Assembly (NCBI RefSeq): GCF_002982075.1
Contig: NZ_PUEJ01000003.1
Coordinates: forward strand, 671,295 to 735,294
Direction of reading: 5' to 3'
Length of the DNA stretch: 64,000 nt
Source of the DNA: Labrys okinawensis
GTDB taxonomy: Bacteria; Pseudomonadota; Alphaproteobacteria; Rhizobiales; Labraceae
This document shows positions 1 to 10,334 of this stretch, piece after piece; within the stretch, counting starts at the first letter, position 1, and every line of letters begins with the position of its first letter. The translations under genes were made by a program, and so were the position numbers. The notes under the pieces were generated by a model. The model did not search any database. It saw only the letters and a program-made list of their open reading frames with translations, and was not told the DNA's origin.

Positions 1-944
1 TTGGCGATCAGCTGTTCGGCATCCTGGGGCTGGTTGACGCGCCCTGCATAGAAGACCGGGGTTTTCACCCTGCGCTTCACGGCCGCCGCCGATGGTGCGC
101 CATAGGCGCTGGAAAAGGCCATGGCCGGCGCGATGTGCACGGCGCCGCCGAAGCTGGCGGAGGAGCCGACCGTCAGGTTGAAGTAGTCGAAGCTGCCGTC
201 GAGCGTGGTGAGCACCTCTGCCACTTCCTCGGCGGTGAGGCCGTTGAGGTCGCTGTCCTCGGAGGAAAAGCGCAGGCCGACCACGAAATCCGGCCCGGTC
301 CTGGCGCGGATGGCGGCAAGGCTCTCGCGGATGAAGCGCAGCCGGTTTTCGAGCGAACCGCCATAGGCATCCTCGCGTAGATTGACGCGGGGATTGACGA
401 ATTGCGAGGGCAGGTAGCCGTGGCTGCCGACGATCTCCACACCGTCGAGCCCGGCCGCTTCGAGCCGGCGTGCGGCCTCGCCATAGCCCTCGACGATCTC
501 GCCGATCATCGCCGCGCTCATGGCCCGCGGCATGACGTGGAAGCGCTGGTTAGGCACGGCGGAGGGCGCGTAGGCGACGGGGGCGGTGCCTTCGGCCGTC
601 TCCATGATCTCGCGGCCGGGATGGAAGAGCTGCCCGAACACCGCGGCCCCCTCGGCATGGCAGACTTCGGCAAGGCGCCGGTAGCCGGGGATGCAGTCGT
701 CGCTGGTCGCCATCAGGAGATGGGAGGTGTAGCGCGCCGTCTCGTGCACGCCGGCGACCTGCAGCACGATCAGCCCGACGCCGCCCTGCGCGCGCGCCTG
801 CTGATAGGCGATCAGCGCGTCATTCGGCACGAAGGCGGTGGGCAGGGTGGTGTCGTGCCCGGTCGACATGATGCGGTTCTTGATGCGCAGATTGCGGATC
901 GTGAACGGCGAATAGAGGTGGGGGAGGGCGGCGGACTGGCTCAC
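1..944 (-). CDS. NADH:flavin oxidoreductase (old yellow enzyme family), C-terminus cut by window start
   Basis: An FMN-binding TIM-barrel ene-reductase or dehydrogenase of the OYE / 2,4-dienoyl-CoA reductase / trimethylamine dehydrogenase class. Reading the minus strand from a GTG at 944 gives 314 codons without a stop. Visible family marks are QLFHPGR near residue 108, and the segment GLDGVEIVGSHGYLPSQF followed by YGGSLENRLRFI, which contains active-site and FMN-contacting residues of this family. A GAGG about five bases upstream supports the GTG start. Everything after about residue 314 lies outside the window, so I cannot tell whether it is a barrel-only enzyme or carries the extra FeS/FAD domains of the dienoyl-CoA reductases. 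The substrate is unknown. No operon partner is visible; the next gene upstream is mipA, in the same direction after 176 bp. Confidence 0.85.
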   Translation of the reverse strand, partial: MSQSAALPHLYSPFTIRNLRIKNRIMSTGHDTTLPTAFVPNDALIAYQQARAQGGVGLIVLQVAGVHETARYTSHLLMATSDDCIPGYRRLAEVCHAEGAAVFGQLFHPGREIMETAEGTAPVAYAPSAVPNQRFHVMPRAMSAAMIGEIVEGYGEAARRLEAAGLDGVEIVGSHGYLPSQFVNPRVNLREDAYGGSLENRLRFIRESLAAIRARTGPDFVVGLRFSSEDSDLNGLTAEEVAEVLTTLDGSFDYFNLTVGSSASFGGAVHIAPAMAFSSAYGAPSAAAVKRRVKTPVFYAGRVNQPQDAEQLIA

Positions 945-1028
945 GGTGCCTCGCAGGAACTGGACCCGTACTGGGTGCACGGGGGCGATCCTGCAATCAA
1001 CATGGCCGATTGTCGCGAGGGCGCACCG

Positions 1029-1111
1029 GTCATCCCGCGCGGGCGCTTTTCTCCTCAGGCGCTCCCGCTTCTGCGGAGCAGCATTGCCTGTTGCGCCGCA
1101 TGCGGGATGAC
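1029..1111. repeat. Inverted repeat between the oxidoreductase gene and mipA
   Basis: GTCATCCCGC (1029-1038) and GCGGGATGAC (1102-1111) are perfect 10-bp complementary arms around 63 bases that themselves contain smaller GC-rich dyads. The element lies wholly in the 176-bp gap between two minus-strand genes. It could be a REP-like element or the terminator of mipA, but no T-run follows on either strand. Confidence 0.5.
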
Positions 1112-1120
1112 TGGCCAGCC

Positions 1121-1954
1121 TCAGAGATTGAAGTCGAAGCGGTAGCTCGCCGAGATGCCGATCAGCAGCTGATCCTTGGAGCCGCGTTCCTTCACCAGGC
1201 TCGAACTCGCGGCGGGGCCGGTAAGGCGGCTATATTCGGCAAAGGCGCTGGTGGTGATCTTGTCCGTGGTTTTCCAGGTCACCGCGCCGCCGACGCCGAC
1301 CGACTTCAACCCACCTCCTGGCGAATAGGGGCTGAGGCCCGAAGCGAGCGATTCCTGCAGGTTCACGCCGTAATAGGCGTCGAAATAGCTGTGCGAGGCC
1401 AAGGAGAGGCGGGGACCGCCGGAAAGCCGCCAATCCGGGGCTATGTCATAAAACGCGTCCGCGGCGAGATCGGCGACGAGACCATGATGCGAACGGATGC
1501 CGTGCCGCAATTCGGCGCGCAAGCGCAGCCATTCCGTCGGATAGATATCGGCGAAGATGCCGAGTTCGCCACCCCAGCGCACCGGCTTGAGGCCCTTGAG
1601 ATCGTCGTCGGTGGAGCCGTCACGCTCGAACAAGATTTTGCCGACCGGGCCGATTCGCAGGAAGCCGTTGTCGAGCAGGCCCACGCCCGGATTGTCGTTG
1701 CGCGAGGTGAAGGCCGGTCCCTTGCCCTGGCGGGACAGTGAGATGATCGGCGAGGGCAGGAAGCTGAAATCCTTGGCGCCCTCATATTTGGGGCCCATGG
1801 CGGCGGTCGCGCCGAGTTCCAGAGACCAGCCGCCGGCGATGTAGTTGTCCCAGAATCCGGTCGGTGTGTAGGAAGAGGACTGGGCCAGTGCCGGCGTCGC
1901 CAGAACGGCTAGAACTCCTGCCGCAACGGCAGTCTTCAGGGAGGTACGCAACAT
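1121..1954 (-). CDS. MipA/OmpV family outer-membrane protein
   Basis: A predicted outer-membrane beta-barrel of the MipA/OmpV family, about 277 residues. The start at 1954 puts a typical signal peptide first (MLRTSLKTAVAAGVLAVLA, cleavage after ALAQ); a start 40 codons upstream would add a residue stretch unlike any signal peptide. After cleavage come family features: GGWSLELGATAAMGPKYEGA near the N-terminus, alternating beta strands, and a C-terminal strand ending in an aromatic-rich segment (SASYRFDFNL), as in barrel proteins recognised by BAM. MipA in E. coli scaffolds murein enzymes, but most family members have no assigned role, so function stays open. It is transcribed divergently from gltX. 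Confidence 0.85.
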   Translation of the reverse strand: MLRTSLKTAVAAGVLAVLATPALAQSSSYTPTGFWDNYIAGGWSLELGATAAMGPKYEGAKDFSFLPSPIISLSRQGKGPAFTSRNDNPGVGLLDNGFLRIGPVGKILFERDGSTDDDLKGLKPVRWGGELGIFADIYPTEWLRLRAELRHGIRSHHGLVADLAADAFYDIAPDWRLSGGPRLSLASHSYFDAYYGVNLQESLASGLSPYSPGGGLKSVGVGGAVTWKTTDKITTSAFAEYSRLTGPAASSSLVKERGSKDQLLIGISASYRFDFNL

Positions 1955-2183
1955 CACTCTATTCCCATTTCCGGTCGCGGCAGGAGCGGCCGCGAACTTG
2001 GCCGCACAATGCCTTCGAGGTGACAACAAACAATGAATGCTGGCATGAATAATCAACGAATTCCCTAACGTCATGTTTTGGATGCCGAGGGCATCGTCAG
2101 TTTCGTGATGCCCATTGTGAAGGCATTCACTGAGTGGCGATGATCAGCCGGAAAAGGAGTCTATGAGCCGGCTGCGATTGATT

Positions 2184-2206
2184 ATCGTGTCCCTTATAAA
2201 CACGAT
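2184..2206. promoter_or_regulatory. Dyad in the mipA-gltX divergent intergenic region
   Basis: ATCGTGT (2184-2190) and ACACGAT (2200-2206) are perfect 7-bp inverted arms separated by nine AT-rich bases. The site lies 110 bp before gltX in the 361-bp divergent gap (1955-2315), where a regulator of either gene could bind. The gap also holds a GATGCC/GGCATC dyad near 2080-2095. I see no convincing -35/-10 pair, and no other gene. Confidence 0.3.
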
Positions 2207-2315
2207 GGCGATTTTGTGGCCAGCAAAAATGGCACGAGCCTGTTCATAATCTCTCCTTCAAAAGGAAGGGCGCGCGGTATAGGACAGGCCATATTTCCAA
2301 TTTCGAAAGCCCGTC

Positions 2316-3644
2316 ATGCCGCCCGTCGTTCGCTTTGCGCCATCTCCCACCGGCTATATCCATATCGGCAATATCCGCACCGCTTTGCTGAACTGGTGTG
2401 TGACCAAACGCGCGGGCGGGCGCTTCATCCTGCGCTATGACGACACCGACACCGCCCGCTCGCGCCAGGAATATGCCGACGCCATCGCGGTGGATCTCGC
2501 CTGGCTCGGCATGGTGCCGGACGTGCAGGCCCGCCAGTCGGAACGCATGGCGCTCTATGATGCCGCGGCCGCCCGCCTGCGCGAGGCCGGCCGGCTCTAT
2601 CCCTGCTACGAGACCGAGGAGGAGCTGGAGCGCCGGCGCACCTTGCAGAAGGCACGCGGCCTGCCGCCGGTCTATGACCGGGCGGCCCTGCGCCTGACGG
2701 CGGAGCAGAAGGCGGCGATGGAGGCCGAGGGCCGCCGGCCGCATTGGCGCTTCCTGCTCAACCACCGCATCGTCGAATGGCAGGACGGCGTGCGGGGGCC
2801 CGCACATGTCGACACCGCCTCGCTCTCCGATCCGGTACTGATCCGCGCCGACGGCGGCTATCTCTATACACTGCCCTCCGTGGTCGACGACATCGACCTC
2901 GGTGTCACCCACATCATCCGCGGCGAGGATCACGTCACCAACACCGCCGTGCAGATCGAGATCTTCGAGGCGCTGGGCGGCAGCGTGCCGGCTTTCGCTC
3001 ACCACAACCTGCTCACCACGGTCAGCGGCGAGGGACTGTCCAAGCGCAGCGGCGCGCTGTCGATCGGCTCGCTGCGCGAGGCCGGCTTCGAGCCGATGGC
3101 GGTGGCGAGCCTTGCCGTGCTGACCGGTACGGCTGAGGCTGTCAGGCCGATCGCGACTTTGCAGGACCTGGCTGCGCTGGTCGACCTCTCCCGAATCTCG
3201 CGGGCGCCGGCGCGGTTCGATCCGGCCGAGATCGAGACCCTCAACGCCAAGCTGCTGCATGAGACGGCCTATGCGGATGTCTCGCAGCGGCTCTCGGCCC
3301 TCGGCGTCGGGGGCGGCGAGGCGTTCTGGCTCGCCGTGCGCAGCAATCTCGTCAGGCTCGCGGATGCGAAGACCTGGTGGGATGTGGTGAGGGGACCGGT
3401 CGCCAAGGGCGAACAGGATCGGGAATTCCTCCACCGTGCCGCCTCTCTGCTTCCGGCCGAGCCCTGGGACGAGAACACCTGGGGCGCCTGGACACAGGCC
3501 GTGAAGGACGCCACCGGCGCCAAGGGCAAGGCCCTGTTCATGCCGCTGCGCCAGGCGCTGACCGGCCTCGACCACGGTCCCGAACTCAAGGCGCTGCTGC
3601 CGTTGATCGGCCGCGAGCGGGCGCTGGCGCGACTTGGCGCTTGA
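2316..3644 (+). CDS. gltX: Glutamyl-tRNA synthetase
   Basis: Class I aminoacyl-tRNA synthetase that charges tRNA-Glu, and in many alphaproteobacteria also tRNA-Gln before amidation. The Rossmann catalytic core opens with [20 protein letters not shown], where HIGN is the usual variant of the HIGH signature, and the second ATP motif appears as LSKRSG near residue 242. The protein is 442 residues and continues into the helical anticodon-binding half, so it is a full GltX and not the short GluQ-RS paralog. Alphaproteobacteria often carry two gltX copies; which copy this is cannot be decided here. It stands alone, divergent from mipA. Confidence 0.93.
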   Translation: MPPVVRFAPSPTGYIHIGNIRTALLNWCVTKRAGGRFILRYDDTDTARSRQEYADAIAVDLAWLGMVPDVQARQSERMALYDAAAARLREAGRLYPCYETEEELERRRTLQKARGLPPVYDRAALRLTAEQKAAMEAEGRRPHWRFLLNHRIVEWQDGVRGPAHVDTASLSDPVLIRADGGYLYTLPSVVDDIDLGVTHIIRGEDHVTNTAVQIEIFEALGGSVPAFAHHNLLTTVSGEGLSKRSGALSIGSLREAGFEPMAVASLAVLTGTAEAVRPIATLQDLAALVDLSRISRAPARFDPAEIETLNAKLLHETAYADVSQRLSALGVGGGEAFWLAVRSNLVRLADAKTWWDVVRGPVAKGEQDREFLHRAASLLPAEPWDENTWGAWTQAVKDATGAKGKALFMPLRQALTGLDHGPELKALLPLIGRERALARLGA

Positions 3645-3726
3645 AGGAGCTCCGAAGGCCTAGTTCACCAAGGTGTCTCGACCAGTCGAGCGCTGACGGG
3701 CTAATTTGCCTGTTTTGGAGGTGAAA

Positions 3727-4575
3727 ATGACAGGTCTTCTGCCCAACACTGCCACCAATCCCCAGCCCGGCACCATCGCAAGGCCGACGATCGTCAGCAA
3801 TCGGGTGCAGCCACCCGCGCAATGCAGCGACAATCGTGCCAAGCTGGCCAACCTCCGCAATCTCATCGCCGCTGCCGAGCGGGAATATCGCGAGATGACC
3901 ATCGAGCTGGATCGCTTGGACGATGAAGGCCGGATCTGGCTGGTCGTGGACCTGATCCACAAGACCGCCTTGGCTTCGCTGGATCTGGGGGCGGCGATCA
4001 TGCAGGTCGCGGGGCTCAAGACAGGCGACGCGGCGCGGGCCCTCGCGGATGGCACCCAGACCGTCAGCGACACCTTCATCGGTACGTCGGGCGTGCTGGA
4101 CGGATCGGTCTCGGGCAAGGATTTCGCGCGAACCATGGCCCAGCGGGCGCTGACCCATGCCAAGCCTGGCACGGCCGGTCAGGCCATGGCCAAAGGGCAG
4201 GCGGATATTGCCCTGGGCTCCTGGTCGAGCATCGACAACATCACGGGTGCGCAGGGGCGTAGCGCCGCCAATTCCCGTGCGGCCGAAGCAGGCGTGGAAT
4301 TGGCCGCCGGGCTGATCCAGCGTAGCGCCGATACGCTCGATGCGGGCACGGCGGGTGGCAGTCCCGTTGCCAAGAGGGTCGGCGCAGCGGCGCAGATCGC
4401 CAAGGCGATGGCCAGCTACAATCGCGAGCTCGAGGGTGCCTTCAACCGTCGGCTGGAGATATCGAGCGGCCTGATGGCGACCAAGGCAACCATGCAGGCC
4501 ACGCTGCAACGCGCCATGGCTCGTTATCGCAGGGACGCAGCCGAACTGGAGAGGCTGCTCCAGGCCTGCATCTGA
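3727..4575 (+). CDS. Unrecognised alpha-helical protein
   Basis: I do not recognise this 282-residue protein. The start at the ATG is fixed by GGAGG at 3717-3721, five bases upstream; an in-frame TTG at 3706 would precede that ribosome site. There is no signal peptide. The N-terminal 35 residues are Pro/Thr/Asn-rich, followed by a helix with heptad-like spacing (residues about 38-65, KLANLRNLIAAAEREY...), an Ala/Gly-rich hydrophobic stretch near 80-100, and a long Ala-rich C-terminal helix ending in LERLLQACI. It lies 82 bp after gltX and 128 bp before creA on the same strand, but neither neighbour suggests a role. Codon use looks like the rest of the window. Confidence 0.75.
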   Translation: MTGLLPNTATNPQPGTIARPTIVSNRVQPPAQCSDNRAKLANLRNLIAAAEREYREMTIELDRLDDEGRIWLVVDLIHKTALASLDLGAAIMQVAGLKTGDAARALADGTQTVSDTFIGTSGVLDGSVSGKDFARTMAQRALTHAKPGTAGQAMAKGQADIALGSWSSIDNITGAQGRSAANSRAAEAGVELAAGLIQRSADTLDAGTAGGSPVAKRVGAAAQIAKAMASYNRELEGAFNRRLEISSGLMATKATMQATLQRAMARYRRDAAELERLLQACI

Positions 4576-4703
4576 GGCCTCTGATGAAGATTGGGGCACG
4601 CGATGTCCCAAGCGGCCCATACCGGGCTTGGCGCCATGGTCCTGGCGCCTCTGGCGCATCGTCGGCTTCCATCCCATATGGAGTGCCTATGAGGAGAGCC
4701 TGT

Positions 4704-5219
4704 ATGCTGCGTCAATTCTGCCTCGGCCTTGCCGCCCTTGGCCTTGCCTTCATGGCGCCGGTGACGTCCAAGGCCCAGGAGCCCGACCTGATCTTCCGCA
4801 AATCGACGGTATGGAAGTTCCTGACTCCGGACGACAAGCTTGCCGTCTACGGCATCGACGATCCCGATGTCGAAGGGGTCGCCTGCCACTTCACCGTGCC
4901 GGAGAAGGGCGGTCTGAAGGGCATGTTCGGGGTGGCGGAGGAGGTGTCCGACGTCTCCCTTGCCTGCCGCCAGGTCGGGCCGATCAAGTTCAAGGAAAAA
5001 TTCGAGCAGGGCGCCCTGGTCTATCGCCAGTCCCGCTCGCTGTTCTTCAAGAAGATGCAGGTGGTGCGCGGCTGCGACGCCAAGCGCAATGTGCTGGTCT
5101 ATCTGGTCTACACCGACAAGCTGATCGAGGGGTCTCCGAAGAACTCGACCTCCTCGGTGCCGGTGATGCCCTGGGCCGGCGAGCCGCCCCAGAAATGTGC
5201 GGATTTCGTCACGGACTGA
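4704..5219 (+). CDS. CreA family secreted protein
   Basis: A CreA-type protein of 171 residues. CreA sits in the creABCD locus of enterobacteria but its biochemical role is unknown. The start at 4704 is chosen because AGGAGAG lies eight bases upstream and it puts a signal peptide first (MLRQFCLGLAALGLAFMAP, cleavage near SKAQ). Mature-protein features match the family: FRKSTVWKFLTPDDKLAVYG, the paired cysteines in VEGVACHFT and VSLACRQVG, FKKMQVVRGCD and a final ECAD-like KCADF. A periplasmic location is inferred. An in-frame ATG at 4689 is possible but lacks a ribosome site. Confidence 0.88.
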   Translation: MLRQFCLGLAALGLAFMAPVTSKAQEPDLIFRKSTVWKFLTPDDKLAVYGIDDPDVEGVACHFTVPEKGGLKGMFGVAEEVSDVSLACRQVGPIKFKEKFEQGALVYRQSRSLFFKKMQVVRGCDAKRNVLVYLVYTDKLIEGSPKNSTSSVPVMPWAGEPPQKCADFVTD

Positions 5220-5285
5220 GGGCGGGACCCGGCAGTACCGTCGCCCGCATCCTCATTCCCGCAAGTGTCCACGCCTCGCGGGTGA

Positions 5286-5588
5286 TCACTTCTCGCAGGT
5301 GATCACCACGGCGTGCGGCTGAGCGGCAGCGGCGACCTGCGTCGGCGCGTTGATGGCGCCCGTGATGTCGGTTTCGGTCTGGCGGCGGAAGGCGACGGCC
5401 TTGGCATAGCCGTTGGCGACACACCATTCGCTGGCGATCGGCTGGCCGCAGGGAGCGCCGCTTTCCAGGCAGGTATCGACGCCATAGCCATCGTCGGCAT
5501 TGACGACGAAGGAGGCCACGTTCTGGGCGGAGGCGGGGCTGGCGAAGGCCAGGCAAGCCGCGATGAAGGAGAGGGTACGCAGGTTCAT
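5286..5588 (-). CDS. Small exported protein of unknown function
   Basis: A 100-residue protein with a clear signal peptide (MNLRTLSFIAACLAFASPA, cleavage at SAQN). The mature part has four cysteines (TCLES, PCGQP, WCVAN, TCEK), enough for two disulfides in the periplasm, and no recognised domain. It converges on creA with a 66-bp gap. GTG at 5597 is an alternative start. The cysteine spacing and signal peptide argue that it is real despite its small size. Confidence 0.7.
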   Translation of the reverse strand: MNLRTLSFIAACLAFASPASAQNVASFVVNADDGYGVDTCLESGAPCGQPIASEWCVANGYAKAVAFRRQTETDITGAINAPTQVAAAAQPHAVVITCEK

Positions 5589-5658
5589 CGAAATCACACA
5601 TGTGAACGGGGACTGCCCCGTTCGGATAGCGGAGCCTGCCTATCATCGCTGTGCGTTT

Positions 5659-5686
5659 TTAAACATACGTAAATCTGCGTGTTTAA
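5659..5686. promoter_or_regulatory. AT-rich dyad TTAAACA-N14-TGTTTAA upstream of the small exported gene and cysS
   Basis: TTAAACA (5659-5665) and TGTTTAA (5680-5686) are perfect inverted arms in a rare AT-rich patch of the 373-bp divergent gap (5589-5961). The position suits an operator or the promoter of the minus-strand exported gene. The rest of the gap has no convincing gene. A TTGACA at 5806-5811 could be a -35 element for cysS, but no good -10 follows at the right distance. Confidence 0.35.
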
Positions 5687-5961
5687 TTTTTGGCGAAACT
5701 CTGTTGCCTGGGTGCATCACTCCGGCACCGGAGGAGGGGGCGGGATCTTGCTCCATCATTCGATCGAGCCGCTGGAAGCGGTGTGTCGTCCTTTTCTCGC
5801 GCGGCTTGACAACGCTGGCCGCATGGCACATTGCTCCCGCCATGACAAAGACGGCCATCCTTTCGCGGATTATTTGCAGCTAGCAGACACGCTGGCTGGC
5901 GCCGTCATTCGCCCAAAATCTTGAGCGCAGGACGCCCCCGGCCAGCCGAGGTGGGGAACTC

Positions 5962-7403
<1,442 letters not shown>

Positions 7404-7404
<1 letters not shown>

Positions 7405-7928
7405 TGGCCAAGTCGACGTCGAATCCCGCGATGCCCAAACCGGGGCTGCGCCCCTTCCTGCCCGCCGATGCGCCGATTCTGGCCGAGATCTTCCGCGCCA
7501 GCATTCACGAATTGACGGGCGAGGACTATTCCGAAAGCCAGCAGGAGGCCTGGGCCGAAGCCGCCGAGGACGAAGAAGCCTGGACCAAGCGGCTGGCCGG
7601 CTGCCTGACCATCGTGGCGACGGTCGGCGGCTCGCCGGTCGGCTTCATCGCGCTGAAAGGCAAGGACTTGGTCGATCTGCTCTACGTCCATCCTGCGGTT
7701 GCCGGGCAGGGCGTGGCCTCGACGCTCTATGGCGCCATCGAGCAACTCGCCAAGGCCCGCGGCGCCACCCAGCTGACCGTGGATGCCAGCGACACCGCCC
7801 GTGACTTTTTCCAAAGGCAGGGTTTCGTGCCCCAGCAGCGCAACACCGTGTCGCGCGGCGACGAATGGCTCGGCAACACCACCATGAAGAAAGCGCTCGC
7901 GGCTCCGCCCGATGCGACCCGGCAATGA
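7404..7928 (+). CDS. GNAT family N-acetyltransferase
   Basis: A GCN5-related acetyltransferase of 174 residues. It has the acetyl-CoA binding motif A (LLYVHPAVAGQGVASTLYG), in which the Q/R-x-x-G-x-G/A pattern is present as QGVAS, followed by the C-terminal DFFQRQGFVPQQRNTV motif typical of the YafP-like subgroup. The acceptor substrate is unknown. The ATG overlaps the cysS stop by one base, and its own stop overlaps cimA by four bases (ATGA), so the three genes are translationally coupled. This cysS-GNAT-cimA order recurs in Hyphomicrobiales from memory. No membrane segment or signal is present. Confidence 0.85.
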
Positions 7929-9520
7929 CGCGCGATCGGCTCTATCTCTTCGATACCACCTTGCGTGACGGGGCCCAGACCACGGGCGTCGACTTTTCCC
8001 TCGCCGACAAGCAGGCGATCGCCCGCCTGCTCGACGATCTCGGTGTCGACTATGTCGAGGGCGGCTATCCCGGTGCCAATCCGCTCGACACGCAGTTCTT
8101 CAGCCAGCCGAACGGCCTCAAGGCGAAGTTCACCGCCTTCGGCATGACCAAGCGGGCGGGGCGCTCGGCTGCCAATGACCCCGGTGTTGCCGGCCTCCTC
8201 GATGCGCAGGCGGATGCGATCTGCTTCGTGGCCAAGAGCTGGGATCACCAGGTCCGCATGGCGCTGGGCATCAGCCTGGAAGAGAACCTCGATTCGATCC
8301 GCGACAGCGTCGCCACCGCCAAGGAGCGCGGCCGCGAAGTGCTTGTCGACTGCGAGCATTTCTTCGACGGCTACAAGGCCAATCCCGATTATGCGCTCGC
8401 CTGCGCCCGCACGGCTTACGAGGCCGGCGCGCGCTGGGTGGTGCTGTGCGATACCAATGGCGGCACCCTGCCGCATGAGGTGGAGCGCATCGTTGGCGAA
8501 GTGGTCGAGACGATCCCGGGCAGCCATCTCGGCATCCATGCCCACAATGACACCGAGCAGGCCGTTGCCAATTCGCTGGCGGCTGTCAGGGCGGGCGTGC
8601 GCCAGATCCAGGGCACGCTGAACGGGCTCGGCGAGCGCTGCGGCAATGCCAATCTCACCTCGCTGATCCCGACGCTCCTGCTCAAGCCTGCTTATGCCGA
8701 GCGCTTCGAGATCGGGGTGGATGCAGCCAGGCTGGAGAATCTCACGCGCATCTCGCGCAAGCTCGACGAGCTGCTCAACCGCATGCCCGACCATCATGCG
8801 CCCTATGTCGGCTCCTCGGCCTTCGCCACCAAGGCCGGCATCCATGCCTCGGCGGTGATGAAGGATCCGTCGACCTATGAGCATGTGCCCCCCGAGAGCG
8901 TGGGCAACCGGCGCAAATTGCTGGTCTCGGACCAGGCCGGCAAGTCGAATATCCTGGCTGAACTGGAACGCCTGGGCCTGGCCATCGACAAGGACGATCC
9001 CCGTCTGTCGCGTCTCCTCGGCGCGCTGAAGGACAAGGAAGCGCAGGGCTATGCCTATGAGGGGGCGGACGCTTCCTTCTTCCTCCTGGCCAAGCGCATC
9101 CTCGGCAGCGTGCCCGAGTTCTTCTTCGTCGAGCGCTTCAGCGTCAATGTCGAGCGGCGCTGGAACGAGCGCGGCGAACTCGGCGTGTTCTCCGAGGCGA
9201 TCGTCAAGGTCAAGGTCGGGGCCGAGGAGCTGATCTCGGCGGCCGAGGGGCATGGCCCGGTGAATGCCCTGGATACGGCGCTGCGCAAGGATCTGGGCAA
9301 ATACCAGTCGGTCATCGAGGACCTGAAGCTGATCGACTACAAGGTGCGTGTCTTCCAGGGCGGCACCGATGCGGTGACCCGGGTGCTCATCGAATTCCAG
9401 GACGCCGGCGGCGACCGCTGGGCCACGGTCGGCGTCTCCGACAACATCATCGACGCCTCGTTCCAGGCGCTGGTGGATTCGATGACCTACAAGCTGCTCA
9501 AGGCCGGCGCGGAGGTGTGA
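7925..9520 (+). CDS. cimA: (R)-citramalate synthase
   Basis: Condenses pyruvate and acetyl-CoA to citramalate, the entry to threonine-independent isoleucine synthesis. The 531-residue protein opens with LFDTTLRDGAQTTGVDFS, the HMGL-like catalytic signature (catalytic Arg and metal Asp), then YVEGGYPGANPLD, which separates citramalate synthases from 2-isopropylmalate synthases. A metal-binding HxHND-type motif is seen as GIHAHNDTEQAVANS, and GTLNGLGERCGNANL follows. The C-terminal about 120 residues form the LeuA-type allosteric domain. The start at 7925 forms an ATGA overlap with the GNAT gene; the longer reading from 7865 would lie within that gene. Confidence 0.92.
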   Translation: MTRDRLYLFDTTLRDGAQTTGVDFSLADKQAIARLLDDLGVDYVEGGYPGANPLDTQFFSQPNGLKAKFTAFGMTKRAGRSAANDPGVAGLLDAQADAICFVAKSWDHQVRMALGISLEENLDSIRDSVATAKERGREVLVDCEHFFDGYKANPDYALACARTAYEAGARWVVLCDTNGGTLPHEVERIVGEVVETIPGSHLGIHAHNDTEQAVANSLAAVRAGVRQIQGTLNGLGERCGNANLTSLIPTLLLKPAYAERFEIGVDAARLENLTRISRKLDELLNRMPDHHAPYVGSSAFATKAGIHASAVMKDPSTYEHVPPESVGNRRKLLVSDQAGKSNILAELERLGLAIDKDDPRLSRLLGALKDKEAQGYAYEGADASFFLLAKRILGSVPEFFFVERFSVNVERRWNERGELGVFSEAIVKVKVGAEELISAAEGHGPVNALDTALRKDLGKYQSVIEDLKLIDYKVRVFQGGTDAVTRVLIEFQDAGGDRWATVGVSDNIIDASFQALVDSMTYKLLKAGAEV

Positions 9521-9557
9521 AGAGTGAGTGCCGACCTGGAAGTCGACACTCCCTCGT

Positions 9558-10142
9558 TCAGCGCCGGATCGCCTCGGCGTTGATATCGATGCGCACCACG
9601 TCACCGATCAGCGGTATGAAGGCCTTCATGCCGAAATCCGAGCGCCGGATGGTCGTGGTTGCCGTGAAGCCGGCGACCACGCGGTTGTTGCGCAACGGAT
9701 CTGGCGCGATGCGATTGAAGGTGGTTCGCAGCGTCACTGGCTTGGAGATCCCGAGCAGCGTCAGCTCTCCGCTGAGATCGGCGCTGCGCGGGCCTCGGCG
9801 CTTCACCTTCGTGGTCCGGAAGGTGAGTGTCTGATGACGAGCGATGTCGAAGAACTCGCTCGACCTCAGATCTTCGTCGCGTGAAGGTATTCCGGTATCG
9901 ACGCTCGAGGCTTCGATCGTCGCCTCGACCAGGCTCTGCTCGGGATGCGCCTCATCGAGCGTGAGCACGCCCTTCAACTGGCGGAAACTGCCCGTGACGG
10001 TGGAATAGCCGAGATGGTCGATATGGAAGACCGTCTGGGTATGGTCGGGATCGAGATCGTAGAGATCGCCTGCCGAGGCGGCAGAGGAGAGCCCGGCGCT
10101 GCAAAGCAGCACCGCGACAGTCACCTGGAAAGACCGCTTCAT
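9558..10142 (-). CDS. YceI family periplasmic protein
   Basis: A YceI-like lipocalin-fold protein expected to bind a long isoprenoid or other amphiphilic ligand in the periplasm. It is 194 residues from the MKRSFQVTVAVLLCSAGLS start, with signal peptide cleavage near ASAGDLY. Family marks are YDLDPDHTQTVFHIDHLGYSTVTGSF near the mature start, ARHQTLTFRTTKV, and the C-terminal RSDFGMKAFIPLIGDVVRIDI. The start could also lie four codons upstream at 10154. It converges on cimA with a 37-bp gap. The biological role of YceI proteins is generally uncertain. Confidence 0.9.
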   Translation of the reverse strand: MKRSFQVTVAVLLCSAGLSSAASAGDLYDLDPDHTQTVFHIDHLGYSTVTGSFRQLKGVLTLDEAHPEQSLVEATIEASSVDTGIPSRDEDLRSSEFFDIARHQTLTFRTTKVKRRGPRSADLSGELTLLGISKPVTLRTTFNRIAPDPLRNNRVVAGFTATTTIRRSDFGMKAFIPLIGDVVRIDINAEAIRR

Positions 10143-10220
10143 TGTCTCGCTCATGCCCCCGGCTTGGAAAAACGCGAGGCATGAACACTTGAGGGGGCGG
10201 TCCTATTCGATCGCGCCCCC

Positions 10221-10325
10221 GCTAGAGCAAAGTGCGATTTCTCCGAAACCCACTTTGCTCTCTAATTCCTTGTTTTGACACGTTTTCTTAATCGAAAAGT
10301 CTATCAACTTTTCTGGAAAACGCTC
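10221..10325 (+). repeat. Two-hairpin intergenic repeat, copy 1
   Basis: A full copy of the dispersed repeat. The first hairpin has perfect arms AGAGCAAAGTG (10224-10234) and CACTTTGCTCT (10251-10261). A linker resembling AATTCCTTGTTTTGACACG follows, then a second weaker hairpin with GAAAAGT and ACTTTTC arms, ending GGAAAACGCT. It lies between yceI and the LOG gene. It could be transcribed and act as a processing or termination structure, but its spread suggests a mobile origin. Confidence 0.8.
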
Positions 10326-10334
10326 AAGGCGGCG

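Noticed and set aside
5679..5924. Several short frames between the small exported gene and cysS
   Set aside because: They overlap each other in different frames, have no ribosome site and no family features.
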